Of a stretch of 64,000 nt of DNA, positions 17,528-26,322 are shown one piece after another (the stretch's first letter is position 1; each line of letters begins with the position of its first letter). The stretch is taken from positions 178,071 through 242,070 of the forward strand of contig NZ_VZQZ01000005.1 of the NCBI RefSeq assembly GCF_008802365.1, given 5' to 3'. The notes under the pieces are model-generated. The model had not been told where the DNA came from and did no database searches. It saw only the letters and a program-made list of their open reading frames with translations. The position numbers and the translations under genes are program-made. This stretch comes from Oryzomonas japonica. Its GTDB lineage: Bacteria; Desulfobacterota; Desulfuromonadia; Geobacterales; Pseudopelobacteraceae.

Positions 17528-18784
17528 ATGTCCCATTCCCCCGAGCCGGTCTGGCGCCAGGCGCTGGCCGGCGCCCAAATCCTCTTCGTCGCCTTCGGCG
17601 CCCTGGTGCTGGTGCCGATCCTTACCGGGATGAGCCCCAGCATGGCCCTGCTGGGCTCCGGCATCGGCACGCTGATCTTCCAGGCCTGCACCAAGCGCAC
17701 GGTCCCCATCTATCTCGGCTCGTCCTTTGCCTTCATCGCCCCAATCATCTACAGCACCCAGACCTGGGGCTTCCCCGCGACGCTCTGCGGGCTCTTTGCC
17801 GCCGGCTGGCTGTATCTGGCCTTGAGTGCCGTCATCTACCTCAAGGGGGTCGGTTTCATCCATAAGATCATGCCCCCGGTGGTGGTGGGGCCGATCATCA
17901 TGATCATCGGCCTGGGGTTGGCCAGCGTGGCGGTGAACATGGCCATGGGCAAGACCGGCGACGGCAAGGCGGTGCTGGTGGAGTACACCACCGCCCTCCT
18001 GATCGCGGGTGCCTCCCTGGCCACCACCGCACTGGTGGCGACCAAGGCCAAGGGCATCTTCCGCCTCCTGCCGATCCTCTCCGGCGTGGCGGTGGGGTAT
18101 GGCATTTCCGTCTCCCTGGGGCTGGTGGATTTCGGCAAGATCGCCGCCGCCCCCTGGATCGCCCTTCCCCATCTGGTGGCCCCCCAATGGAACTGGTCCG
18201 CAGTGTTGTTCATGATCCCGGTCGCCCTGGCCCCCGCCATTGAGCACGTGGGGGACATCGTCGCCATCGGGGCCGTTACGGGACACGACTACACGGAGCG
18301 ACCCGGCCTGCACCGCACCATGCTGGGCGACGGCCTGGCGGTCTGCTGCGCCGCCATGATCGGTGGGCCGCCGGTGACTACCTATGCCGAGGTGACCGGG
18401 GCGGTAATGATCACCCGCAACTACAACCCGGCCATCATGACCTGGGCCGCCTGCTTCGCCATCCTGATGGCCTTTTTCGGCAAGTTCAACGCCATCCTGC
18501 AATCCATTCCCGCTCCGGTCATGGGCGGCATCATGATGCTGCTGTTCGGGAGCATCGCCTCCGTGGGCCTCAATACGCTGATCCATGCCCGGGTCGATAT
18601 GCACCACCCGCGCAACCTCATCATCGTTTCGCTGGTGCTGGTATTCGGCATCGGCGGCCTGACGCTCCAGTTTGGCGGTCTCAGCCTGCACGGGGTCAGC
18701 CTGTGCGGTATCGCCGCGATCCTGCTGAACCTCATCCTGCCCCGCGACAAGGAGCATAACCTTGACCAGCAGCATGCCTCTTGA
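17528..18784 (+). CDS. uraA: Uracil permease, NCS2 family
   Basis: A 418-residue inner-membrane proton symporter of the nucleobase/ascorbate NCS2 family, with about 12-14 hydrophobic segments. Recognised motifs include FVAFGALVLVPILTG at the N-terminus, the substrate-site region PAIEHVGDIVAIG near 237, and GGPPVTTYAEVTGA near 279. AAGGAG lies eight bases before the ATG. It lies directly downstream of upp. Confidence 0.95.
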   Translation: MSHSPEPVWRQALAGAQILFVAFGALVLVPILTGMSPSMALLGSGIGTLIFQACTKRTVPIYLGSSFAFIAPIIYSTQTWGFPATLCGLFAAGWLYLALSAVIYLKGVGFIHKIMPPVVVGPIIMIIGLGLASVAVNMAMGKTGDGKAVLVEYTTALLIAGASLATTALVATKAKGIFRLLPILSGVAVGYGISVSLGLVDFGKIAAAPWIALPHLVAPQWNWSAVLFMIPVALAPAIEHVGDIVAIGAVTGHDYTERPGLHRTMLGDGLAVCCAAMIGGPPVTTYAEVTGAVMITRNYNPAIMTWAACFAILMAFFGKFNAILQSIPAPVMGGIMMLLFGSIASVGLNTLIHARVDMHHPRNLIIVSLVLVFGIGGLTLQFGGLSLHGVSLCGIAAILLNLILPRDKEHNLDQQHAS

Positions 18785-18863
18785 TCATGAAGAACAGCAA
18801 GTTTTACGCTTGCGTTTTTACTCGTTTTGGGTGCGCATTTCGCCTGCAACCTCAACGAGGAGT

Positions 18864-18922
18864 CTGTCGGACTGAATATAAACTTGGAAGTCATTTTTCA
18901 AAAAAAACTGGAAAGTCCGACA
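18864..18922. repeat. Perfect 10-bp inverted repeat around a 39-bp centre
   Basis: CTGTCGGACT (18864-18873) recurs as its reverse complement AGTCCGACAG (18913-18922) in the gap between uraA and the LysE-type gene. The centre is AT-rich. This could be a structured leader or a tiny mobile-element remnant; no T-tract follows. Confidence 0.6.
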
Positions 18923-18967
18923 GCATCATCGGCCTCTAGTACAAGGGCCGGCAAGAGAGAGTGTCCC

Positions 18968-19597
18968 ATGATTGAAGCAAATATGCTGTTGCTCTTTTTC
19001 ACAACATCGCTTCTCCTGTCACTGTCGCCCGGACCGGATAACCTGTTTGTCCTGGCGCAGGCGGCACAGCAAGGGGCAAAGGCCGGGTTTCTGGTTACGC
19101 TCGGGCTCTGCGGCGGGCTGGTGGTTCATACCACCGCGGTCACCTTCGGACTGGCGGCGGTTTTTGCGGCATCCGCCACCGCCTTCACTCTTCTGAAATT
19201 TGCCGGCGCCGGATACCTGCTCTTCCTGGCCTGGCAGTCGTTCCGGGCCAACGCCCTGGCCGGGCCGGCAAACCGGGTGGATCGGTTGAGCCCGGGCAAG
19301 CTCTTCCGGCGCGGCATCATCATGAATGTCACCAACCCCAAGGTATCCATCTTCTTTCTGGCGTTTCTCCCCCAGTTCGTCGACCCGCGCAGGGGACCTC
19401 TGACTATGCAGTTCCTGCTGCTGGGCTGCTTGTTCATCGTTGCCACCATTCTGGTGTTCGGGGCGGTCAGCCTCCTGGCCGGGGCGCTGGGAGACAAACT
19501 CAGACAGTCCGCCCGGGCGCAACTGCTTCTAAACCGCGTTGCAGGCACCATCTTTGCGGGCCTTGCAATCAAGCTGGCCACGGCTCGACGTTTTTGA
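18968..19597 (+). CDS. LysE/RhtB-family amino-acid exporter
   Basis: A 209-residue inner-membrane protein with about six hydrophobic helices. The N-terminal family motif SLSPGPDNLFVLAQA occurs near residue 18 and the middle motif NVTNPKVSIFFLAFLPQFV near 118. The family exports amino acids or derivatives; the substrate cannot be read from sequence. The frame is open 141 bases upstream, but the ATG at 18968 gives the normal family N-terminus. It precedes moaC by 31 bases without obvious functional link. Confidence 0.9.
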   Translation: MIEANMLLLFFTTSLLLSLSPGPDNLFVLAQAAQQGAKAGFLVTLGLCGGLVVHTTAVTFGLAAVFAASATAFTLLKFAGAGYLLFLAWQSFRANALAGPANRVDRLSPGKLFRRGIIMNVTNPKVSIFFLAFLPQFVDPRRGPLTMQFLLLGCLFIVATILVFGAVSLLAGALGDKLRQSARAQLLLNRVAGTIFAGLAIKLATARRF

Positions 19598-19628
19598 TGT
19601 CTAAAATTCAAGCACACAGGTGAGGACC

Positions 19629-20111
19629 ATGAATTTCAACCATTTCGATGATCGCGGCAATGCCATCATGGTGGATGTGAGCGGCAAGCAGGAAACGTTG
19701 CGAACGGCCACGGCCGCGGCGGAGGTGCATATGTCCGGCAAGGTGCTGGCCGCCATCCAAAACAGTGCGATAGCCAAGGGCGATGTGCTGGGCGTTGCAC
19801 GGCTGGCCGGAATTATGGCGGCAAAGCGGACACCGGACCTGATCCCGCTTTCCCACCCGCTCTCCCTCCATTCCGTGGCGGTGGAATTTGAGCAGGACAG
19901 TGCTGCAGGCAAGATCGTGGTGCAGTGCACCGTCCGCGCCTTCGAGCGCACCGGCGTCGAGATGGAGGCCATGACCGGCGCGGCCGTGGCCGCCTTGACC
20001 ATCTACGATATGTGCAAGGGAAGCGACAAATCCATCAGCATCGGCGACATCCGGCTCCTGTACAAGGAAGGCGGCAAGAGTGGCGTGTACCGCCGGGAGG
20101 CAGGACAATGA
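19629..20111 (+). CDS. moaC: MoaC, cyclic pyranopterin monophosphate synthase
   Basis: Acts with MoaA to form cyclic pyranopterin monophosphate, the first step of molybdenum cofactor synthesis. The 160 residues include MVDVSGKQETLRTA near residue 15, IPLSHPL near 73, and EMEAMTGAAVAALTIYDMCK near 110. The ATG at 19629 follows AGGTGAGG; a GTG at 19620 in frame is less likely. The stop overlaps the mog start by four bases, so the two are translationally coupled. Confidence 0.97.
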   Translation: MNFNHFDDRGNAIMVDVSGKQETLRTATAAAEVHMSGKVLAAIQNSAIAKGDVLGVARLAGIMAAKRTPDLIPLSHPLSLHSVAVEFEQDSAAGKIVVQCTVRAFERTGVEMEAMTGAAVAALTIYDMCKGSDKSISIGDIRLLYKEGGKSGVYRREAGQ

Positions 20112-20605
20112 GAGCGGCCATTCTGACCTTGAGCGACAAGGGATCGCGGGGCGAGCGCATTGACGAGAGCGGCCCGGCGCTGGCCGCGTGGCTGGAGGAG
20201 CGGGGGGTAGCGACGGTGCAGACCGAGGTCATCCCCGACGATTTTGACCGGATCGTGGCCGTGCTGAGTGCATGGGCCGATGCCGACACGGCCGATCTGA
20301 TCCTGACCACGGGAGGCACCGGGGTCTCGCCGCGGGATGTAACCCCGGAAGCCACCATGAAGGTCGTTGAACGCCAGATTCCGGGCATCGGCGAATTGAT
20401 GCGCCTGAGGAGCCTGGAGAAGACGCCTATGGCATCGCTGTCCCGGGCGATGGCAGGAATCCGCGGCCAGACGCTGATCATCAATCTGCCGGGCAGCCCC
20501 AAGGGAGCTCGGGAAAATCTGGAGGCGGTCTGGCCGGTTGTCGGCCACGCCGTGGAAAAGATCCGCGGTGACGAGAGTGATTGCGGCGGGAAATTTTCGC
20601 ATTGA
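20108..20605 (+). CDS. mog: MogA/MoaB-family molybdopterin adenylyltransferase
   Basis: Adenylates molybdopterin before molybdate insertion. The 165 residues show AILTLSDKGSRGERIDESGP at the N-terminus and the substrate motif LTTGGTGVSPRDVTPEA near residue 75, followed by MRLRSLEKTPMASLSRAMAG and the NLPGSPKGARE motif. The ATG lies within the moaC end (ATGA overlap). Together with mobA 0.5 kb downstream it forms a partial cofactor cluster. Confidence 0.95.
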   Translation: MRAAILTLSDKGSRGERIDESGPALAAWLEERGVATVQTEVIPDDFDRIVAVLSAWADADTADLILTTGGTGVSPRDVTPEATMKVVERQIPGIGELMRLRSLEKTPMASLSRAMAGIRGQTLIINLPGSPKGARENLEAVWPVVGHAVEKIRGDESDCGGKFSH

Positions 20606-20898
20606 TGCCGGTTTTGCAACTCTGGCCGGGATAGGGTGGCGAACGGAAGCCGCGTGGATAAGATGGGGGAAGCGAATCCTACCTGGAGGTGACCGAGGAG
20701 GTCCAGAGTGGTGGGGAGAGCCTCCCTGCCTACATCCCGGCCCGTATCGTGGTGAATGAAAATGGGGAGATCGTGATCCCGGTCAATAGCGGCTTCAGCC
20801 TGCTTTCCCGCGTCAGGATGTACGCAAAATCGGAGGTGAAGGCCGTAGGGCGGCACTGCACATCTACAAACTGCCTTGACGGCAGATATACATTGCAC
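20606..20898 (+). other. Possible gene remnant between mog and a terminator
   Basis: One frame of this stretch reads as plausible protein (LEVTEEVQSGGESLPAYIP, then VVNENGEIVIPV and SLLSRVRMYAK) from about 20680 to 20850. It has no clear start, and it runs through the terminator hairpin at 20899. I do not recognise the family. It may be a decayed small gene or a short real one with a GTG start; evidence is weak. Confidence 0.3.
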
Positions 20899-20936
20899 GA
20901 AAGAACCCGGCTCAGTTTGCCGGGTTCTTTCGTTTT
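20899..20936 (+). terminator. Strong Rho-independent terminator
   Basis: Perfect 13-bp stem GAAAGAACCCGGC / GCCGGGTTCTTTC with a 7-base loop (20899-20931), followed by GTTTT. It ends the moaC-mog transcript. Confidence 0.9.
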
Positions 20937-21104
20937 AAAAGGCACATCCTTGTTTTCCGAAACGACGTTGATCACGCACCCTATTTTTAGAGAGAAACGA
21001 AGAACCAAATAGGCTATTATGCACCGGCTTGGGTGAACAAATAGGCAGATTTCCCGTGCCGCGCCAAACCCTCGGTTGTGGTGCCCGGGCCGTCAGGAGA
21101 CATA

Positions 21105-21734
21105 ATGGATAGATCCCCCCCCATGCAGGAAACCCGAGGGCCGCTCGACGGCATAACCGGTGTGATCCTTGCTGGCGGAGCATCCAGCCGCATGGGCAGA
21201 AACAAGGCCCTGCTGATGGTGGACGGCATGCCGCTGATCGAGAAGATTCATCGCACCATGACCCAGCTCTTCCGGGATGTGGTGCTGGTTACCAATACGC
21301 CGGAGGCGTATGCCTTTCTGCCGTGCCGCACGGTGGCGGATATTTATCCCGGCTTTGGCTCCATTGCCGGCCTGCATGCCGGCCTTGCGGCCAGTTCCGA
21401 GGAATGGATTTTCGTCACGGCTTGCGACGCACCCTTCATCAACCCGGATGTGATACGCCTGTTGTCCGCCGTTTCCGCAGGGTATGATGCGGTGGTGCCG
21501 ATCAGCGAGGGGGGCAAGGAGCCATTGCACGCCCTGTACGGGCGGCGCTGCCTGGCGGAGGTTGAGCAGGTCATCCGCCAGGGCGACCGGCAGCTCCTGA
21601 TCCTGCTGGATCGTGTAAAGACGCGATATGTCACACCAGAGGAACTCGCCTCCATCCCCGGCGCAGAACTCTCGTTTTGTAACGTGAATACGCCGGACGA
21701 GTATGCCGCAATGGTGGGCATGCGAAGGCCCTGA
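21105..21734 (+). CDS. mobA: MobA, molybdenum cofactor guanylyltransferase
   Basis: Attaches GMP to molybdopterin to form the bis-MGD cofactor used by DMSO-reductase family enzymes. The 209 residues contain the nucleotidyltransferase motif VILAGGASSRMGRNKALL near residue 19, YPGFGSIAGLHAGL near 81, and TACDAPFINPDV near 104. The ATG at 21105 is chosen because AGGAG lies six bases before it; a GTG at 21078 is in frame but lacks a ribosome binding site. Normal length. Confidence 0.95.
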   Translation: MDRSPPMQETRGPLDGITGVILAGGASSRMGRNKALLMVDGMPLIEKIHRTMTQLFRDVVLVTNTPEAYAFLPCRTVADIYPGFGSIAGLHAGLAASSEEWIFVTACDAPFINPDVIRLLSAVSAGYDAVVPISEGGKEPLHALYGRRCLAEVEQVIRQGDRQLLILLDRVKTRYVTPEELASIPGAELSFCNVNTPDEYAAMVGMRRP

Positions 21735-21962
21735 ACCATCGGCTATGTTGACGGTTCCCTGGTCAATTGTCGGACAAGGCTGGTACGCGAACCTGGAGCC
21801 CCCATGGTGGTACCCCGGAGGCGCGAAACGCAGGATGCGCGGGGTGTCAGGGGGGCAGCCGGTCTGCCCCGGCAGGCTTTTTACTCGCTGCGGCACCAGG
21901 ATTTGTGCTATAAGTCAATCGGTTTTGTACGGAATACCAGCATTGGGCTCTTCGGTGGTTCT

Positions 21963-23678
21963 ATGGATGAAATGGTCGGCCTGTCCCTTGATCTCTTCGA
22001 ACGATTGGGGATTCTAGCGGTTCTCTTCTTCCTCATGATGAGGTTCGAACTGTTCCGACGGCTCTTGACCGGCAAGGTCGCCACGGCGGGCAGCCGCGAG
22101 AAACTATTCCATGCCGTTTATTTCGGGGCAGCCGGTATTTTTGCAACCTACTACGGCTTTCCGGTGCATGGGGCGATCGCCAATCTGCGCACGGTTCCGG
22201 TCGCCATCGGCGGCATCCTGGGGGGGCCCCTGGTAGGTCTGTCCGCCGGCATTATAGCAGGAGCGCACCGCTACTTCTACGACATCGGCGGGGTGACCTC
22301 CGTATCCTGCGCCGTTGCGACGCCCTTGGCGGGGGTTGTGGCCGGTCTTCTCTACCGCAGGCTGCACCGGAGGGCCTTCGACTCGTTGATGGCCTTTTTT
22401 ATCGGTATCGTGGCCGAGTCGATCAAGATGGGGCTGATCCTGCTCCTGGCCCATCCCCAGGAGGCTGCCCTGAGCGTGGTGCATGCCATAGGCCTCCCCA
22501 GCATACTCTCCAACGCCTTCGGCATCGCGGTGCTCGTGGAGGTGCTCGCATCCGTCGCCCGCGAGCAGGAGCGGGCCATGGCGCAACAGGCGCAGACCAC
22601 GCTCAATATCGCCTTCAGGACCCTGCCCCATCTGCGCCACGGGCTGAACCGCGACTCGGCCATGGAGGCGTCGCACATTATCCGGGAGATGACCGGCCTG
22701 GATGCGGTATCCATCTCCAGCGAGAATGAAATACTGGCCCATGAAGGGATGGATGGCGACCAGCACACGCCGGGCGGGCATTCCCTGCCGCCTGCCGCGC
22801 GCCGCGCCTTTGAAACGGGCACGGTCGTGATCGCGCCCACGAAAGACGCCATCGGCTGCGCCAGTCTGGTAGGCCGGCTCGGTTCGGCCATCGTGGTGCC
22901 GCTCAAAAAATGGGACAAGACCGTGGGGGTCATGGAGTTGTACCGCCAGAAGGAGCACGCCATCAGCCGGCTGGACGTTGAGTTGGCCAACGGCCTTGCC
23001 CACCTGTTCTCCAACCAGCTCGAACTGGGCGAGATCGAACTCCAGCGCAAGCTGGTGGCCGAGGCCGAGATCAAGGCCCTGCAAGCCCAGATCAATCCCC
23101 ACTTCCTGTTCAACGCCATCTCCACGATCATCAGTTATACCCGGACCGATCCCCAGACCGCCTCCTGCCTGCTGGTGAAGCTGGCCGAGTTTTTCCGCAA
23201 AAATATCAGCCCCACGGCCAACAAGGTGCCGCTGTCGGTCGAGCTGGAACATTGCGAGGCCTATATCGCCATCGAAAAGGCTCGGTTCGAGGAGCGGCTC
23301 TCCATCGTCTACGAGATCGACGACGAGGCCCTGTCGTGCAACGTCCCCTCGCTGATCCTGCAGCCCTTGGTGGAAAACGGCGTGCGCCACGGCATCCTGC
23401 CGAAGGAGGGAGGCGGCGTGATCCATATCGGAGCCAGAAGGGGGACGGGCGGTCTGCTCATCTCTATCAGGGACAACGGCGTGGGCATGTCCCGGGAGCG
23501 TATCCGCAGCCTGCTGTCGGAGGCGGTTGTGCCCCATGAGGGCGGCGGGCTGGGGCTGGCGCTCAGAAACGTCAACAGCCGCCTGGCAACCCTGTACGGC
23601 AAGGAGAATGGTTTGAAGATCGAGAGCGAGCCGGGTGAGGGTACCACGGTTTACTTCCGGGTGCCGGTGAACGCATGA
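21963..23678 (+). CDS. LytS-type membrane sensor histidine kinase
   Basis: A 571-residue sensor. The N-terminal ~200 residues form a 5TM-LYT membrane domain (conserved AIANLRTVPVAIGGILGGPL and GLSAGIIAGAHRYFYDIGG). A GAF-like domain follows (about 225-345). The His_kinase domain has the phospho-acceptor motif QINPHFLFNAISTI near residue 380, and an HATPase domain has PLVENGVRHG near 474 and GGGLGLALRNV near 530. The ATG at 21963 gives the membrane domain; a second at 21972 is possible. The stop overlaps the downstream LytTR regulator, so the pair is a two-component system. Confidence 0.95.
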   Translation: MDEMVGLSLDLFERLGILAVLFFLMMRFELFRRLLTGKVATAGSREKLFHAVYFGAAGIFATYYGFPVHGAIANLRTVPVAIGGILGGPLVGLSAGIIAGAHRYFYDIGGVTSVSCAVATPLAGVVAGLLYRRLHRRAFDSLMAFFIGIVAESIKMGLILLLAHPQEAALSVVHAIGLPSILSNAFGIAVLVEVLASVAREQERAMAQQAQTTLNIAFRTLPHLRHGLNRDSAMEASHIIREMTGLDAVSISSENEILAHEGMDGDQHTPGGHSLPPAARRAFETGTVVIAPTKDAIGCASLVGRLGSAIVVPLKKWDKTVGVMELYRQKEHAISRLDVELANGLAHLFSNQLELGEIELQRKLVAEAEIKALQAQINPHFLFNAISTIISYTRTDPQTASCLLVKLAEFFRKNISPTANKVPLSVELEHCEAYIAIEKARFEERLSIVYEIDDEALSCNVPSLILQPLVENGVRHGILPKEGGGVIHIGARRGTGGLLISIRDNGVGMSRERIRSLLSEAVVPHEGGGLGLALRNVNSRLATLYGKENGLKIESEPGEGTTVYFRVPVNA

Positions 23679-24445
23679 CGATTACTGTCTTTATCATCGA
23701 CGATGAGGCGCCGGCCCGCAGGGAGTTGCGCTACCTGCTCGAGCAGGTGGGCGATGTGGACGTGCTCGGTGAGGCGTCCAACCCTTCCCAGGGGTTGCAG
23801 GGGATTCGGGAGACCAAGCCCCAACTGGTATTCCTGGACATTCAACTGCCCGGCCTGAGCGGGATCGAATTGGCCCAGGTCATCAGGGAGTTGCCCGACA
23901 AGCCGCTGGTCGTCTTCGCCACCGCCTTCGAGCAGTTTGCCGTTCAAGCCTTTAACGTGGATGCCTTCGATTATATCCTCAAGCCGTTCACCCTGGAGCG
24001 GGTGGCCAAGTCCATCCACAAGGCCGGCAAGGCCCTCGACACCCAGGTGAAGGCACGGAAACCCCTCGCTCCCCAGGAGATAGCCCACAGTCCCGAGAAA
24101 CCCGATATCAAGCGGATCATCGTGCATAAGGGGGGCAAGATGATTCCCGTGCCGCCCGAGAGCATCGTCTTCATACGGGCCACGGAGGGGGAGGCCCTGG
24201 TCCATACGACGGACGGCGTCTTTACCTCGAAGAGTACCCTCAATACCCTGGAAAACGTCTTGGAACCGTACTCCTTCGTCAGGGTCCACCGCAACTCCCT
24301 GGTCAATCTGAACTGCATCATCGAGATCATCCCCTGGTTCAACGGTAGCTGTAAACTGGTAATGAACGATAATGGCGGCAGCGAGGTGCTGGTCAGTCGA
24401 TACAACGCCAAGGACCTGAAACAACGGCTTATTTTAAGCAAATAG
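23675..24445 (+). CDS. LytR/AlgR-type response regulator with LytTR domain
   Basis: A 256-residue regulator: receiver domain (residues 1-120, acidic pair DDE at 9-11, phospho-acceptor Asp in VFLDIQLPG near 54, Lys in YILKPF near 104) joined by a linker to a C-terminal LytTR DNA-binding domain (about 150-256, with VHRNSLVNLNCI). It starts inside the kinase stop codon (ATGA overlap). LytTR proteins bind pairs of direct repeats spaced about two helical turns apart; such repeats occur just downstream at 24503-24549, so the next gene is its probable target. Confidence 0.95.
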   Translation: MTITVFIIDDEAPARRELRYLLEQVGDVDVLGEASNPSQGLQGIRETKPQLVFLDIQLPGLSGIELAQVIRELPDKPLVVFATAFEQFAVQAFNVDAFDYILKPFTLERVAKSIHKAGKALDTQVKARKPLAPQEIAHSPEKPDIKRIIVHKGGKMIPVPPESIVFIRATEGEALVHTTDGVFTSKSTLNTLENVLEPYSFVRVHRNSLVNLNCIIEIIPWFNGSCKLVMNDNGGSEVLVSRYNAKDLKQRLILSK

Positions 24446-24502
24446 CACCTCATCCTCTTCGGACGCTCACGTGATGCCTACTCCTTCATTCTGGGGGGAG
24501 AA

Positions 24503-24549
24503 CCATTCAACCTTAATTTTTGCCATTCAGCCATCAATTTGTGCCATTC
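24503..24549 (+). promoter_or_regulatory. Phased CCATTC direct repeats, candidate LytTR operator
   Basis: CCATTC occurs at 24503-24508, 24523-24528 and 24544-24549, that is with 20 and 21 bp between starts, about two helical turns. The last two are embedded in a longer repeat (TTTTGCCATTC / TTGTGCCATTC). This geometry is that of LytTR operators. The sites lie between the response regulator gene and the exported FMN protein gene, 118 bp or more before its start. Confidence 0.6.
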
Positions 24550-24666
24550 GCTACAATTACCTTATCCGCAGCGCTACAGTCGGCTATTGTCTCAAGCAAC
24601 GAGGGGTTTTGTTGGAGGAACGGCCGCCGGCCGGTACTCCGTCACCACACATTGAAGGAGGCTGGT

Positions 24667-25887
24667 ATGTCTGAAGAGTTGATCGAATCCGCAGAACAGG
24701 AAGGCGCAGGGGTGAGCCGCCGCAATTTCATCAAAACAGCGGCAGTGGTCGGGGCCAGCGTGCTGGCGGTGCAGGCAGTCGGCCGCACGGAGGCCCACGC
24801 GGCCGAAGATGCAAAGAAAGAAGCCAAGGCGGCCTCGGCAGCCGCTGCCGGCGGTGGCGCCAAGAAATTTTCCGACGTGCTCAAGGTCGCCCGCGAGAAG
24901 ATGTACCCCCGCTGCCGGGTCTGTCCCGAGTGCGACGGGGTTGCCTGTTCCGGTGAGGTGCCGGGCATGGGCGGCATCGATTCGGGCAAGGCTTTCAGGA
25001 ACAATCTCCAGGCCCTTGCCAAATACGATCTGAAGATGCGCACCTTCCACGATGTGAAAAAGCCGGACACCACCTTGACCCTGTTCGGCGCCAAGCTGTC
25101 CATGCCGATCCTCTCCGGCGTAACCGGCGGTGTGACCTACAACATGGGGCTGGGGGGCAAGGTCGGCGAAGAGGAGTACGCCGAAGGGATCATCGGCGGT
25201 TGCGTTCTGGCCGGCACTCTGGGCTTTGCGGCGGACGGCATCGGCGACCCGCTCTCCGTCTACGAGACCAGGCTGAAGACCGTCGCCAAGTACCGGGGGA
25301 AGGCCGTGGCCCAGATCAAGCCGCGCACCCAGGCCGAGATCATCGAGCGCATCCGCCTGATCGAACAGACCGGCGCGCCGTTCTTTGCCATCGATATCGA
25401 TTCCGCCGGCCGTGCGGGGCGCGCCCTGCCGGGCAAGACCGTGGAGCCCAAGACCCTGAAACAGCTCCGGGAGATCGCCAAATCCACCAAGCTGCCGTTT
25501 CTGATCAAGGGGGTCATGACCCCCGAGGAAGCGCTCATGGCCCTTGAGGCCGGGGCCGCCGGCATCGTGGTGTCGAACCACGGCGGCCGGGTCCTGGACC
25601 ACACGCCGGGAACCGCCCAGGTGCTGCCCGCCATTGCGGACAAGGTCAAGGGGCGGATGGTCATTCTGGCCGACGGCGGGGTGCGTTACGGCGCCGATGT
25701 CTTGAAGATGCTGGCCCTGGGCGCCAATGCGGTGCTGGTCGGCCGGCCTCTGGTCCGCGGCTCGGTGGGAGGCGGCGCCGAAGGGGTGTCGCTCATGCTC
25801 AAGAAGCTGCAGGATGAGTTGGTTGTGGCCATGACCCTCACCGGCACCGCGGACGTGAAAAAGGTGAGCAGGAATATTCTGGCATAA
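24667..25887 (+). CDS. Tat-exported FMN-dependent alpha-hydroxyacid dehydrogenase-like protein
   Basis: A 406-residue protein. Residues 1-45 form a Tat signal (SRRNFIK at 17-23, hydrophobic stretch, cleavage near AHA). A cysteine-rich block follows (YPRCRVCPECDGVACSGEVP near 83), then a TIM-barrel FMN dehydrogenase domain with LSGVTGGVTYN, FAIDIDSAG, LIKGVMTPEEA, VVSNHGGRVLD and the phosphate-binding ILADGGVRYGADVLKMLALG. This is the lactate/glycolate oxidase superfamily; relatives I know with the same Cys block are cytoplasmic. AAGGAGG before the ATG at 24667 fixes the start. It probably folds with FMN in the cytoplasm before export. The substrate is unknown. Confidence 0.88.
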   Translation: MSEELIESAEQEGAGVSRRNFIKTAAVVGASVLAVQAVGRTEAHAAEDAKKEAKAASAAAAGGGAKKFSDVLKVAREKMYPRCRVCPECDGVACSGEVPGMGGIDSGKAFRNNLQALAKYDLKMRTFHDVKKPDTTLTLFGAKLSMPILSGVTGGVTYNMGLGGKVGEEEYAEGIIGGCVLAGTLGFAADGIGDPLSVYETRLKTVAKYRGKAVAQIKPRTQAEIIERIRLIEQTGAPFFAIDIDSAGRAGRALPGKTVEPKTLKQLREIAKSTKLPFLIKGVMTPEEALMALEAGAAGIVVSNHGGRVLDHTPGTAQVLPAIADKVKGRMVILADGGVRYGADVLKMLALGANAVLVGRPLVRGSVGGGAEGVSLMLKKLQDELVVAMTLTGTADVKKVSRNILA

Positions 25888-25909
25888 TCACTCATTACAC
25901 AGATGGACG

Positions 25910-25953
25910 TGGCGGGGGGACATCGGGAGGCACCCTGTGGCTGCCCCCCGCCA
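25910..25953. repeat. GC-rich inverted repeat in the dehydrogenase-cytochrome gap
   Basis: TGGCGGGGGG (25910-25919) and CCCCCCGCCA (25944-25953) form a perfect 10-bp stem around a 24-base loop. No T-tract follows. It could be an mRNA stabiliser or processing site between the two genes. Confidence 0.6.
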
Positions 25954-25975
25954 GGCCCGTTGTCCGGAGACAACC

Positions 25976-26275
25976 ATGCGAAACGTGTTAGTAGGTGTAA
26001 TCGCCCTGACCCTCTGCACCCTGGGCAGCGTCGTGTTCGCCACCAGCGACAAGGCGCTGCTGTACGGGGGAGCGGGACAGGGGAGGGTTATATTCGATGG
26101 GAGGCTCCATGCCTCCAAGGGGCTGGTGTGCAAGGATTGCCACAGCGCGATCTTCGATACGAAAAAGAAGGCCCTGATGACCATGGATGACCATTTCAAG
26201 TCCGTGGCATGTTTTACCTGCCATGACGGCACGAAGGTGTTCAACGATTGCGAGAAGTGCCACCGGAAATTCTGA
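25976..26275 (+). CDS. Periplasmic triheme c7-type cytochrome
   Basis: A 99-residue protein with a signal peptide (cleavage near VFA, residue 22) and three CxxCH heme sites: CKDCH at 52-56, CFTCH at 79-83 and CEKCH at 92-96. Extra histidines (H45, H73) can serve as distal ligands. Size and heme count match the c7/c3-like cytochromes of Geobacter-type bacteria that carry electrons in the periplasm. The ATG at 25976 follows GGAG by seven bases. Its position 88 bp after the exported FMN protein suggests an electron-transfer partnership, which is inference. Confidence 0.93.
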   Translation: MRNVLVGVIALTLCTLGSVVFATSDKALLYGGAGQGRVIFDGRLHASKGLVCKDCHSAIFDTKKKALMTMDDHFKSVACFTCHDGTKVFNDCEKCHRKF

Positions 26276-26322
26276 TGCCGGGCCCCGCGCACTGCTATCC
26301 AACTCAAAAAGGAGAACTATCC

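Noticed and set aside
21006..21104. Molybdenum cofactor riboswitch before mobA
   Set aside because: The short upstream stretch shows no recognisable conserved blocks of that riboswitch.
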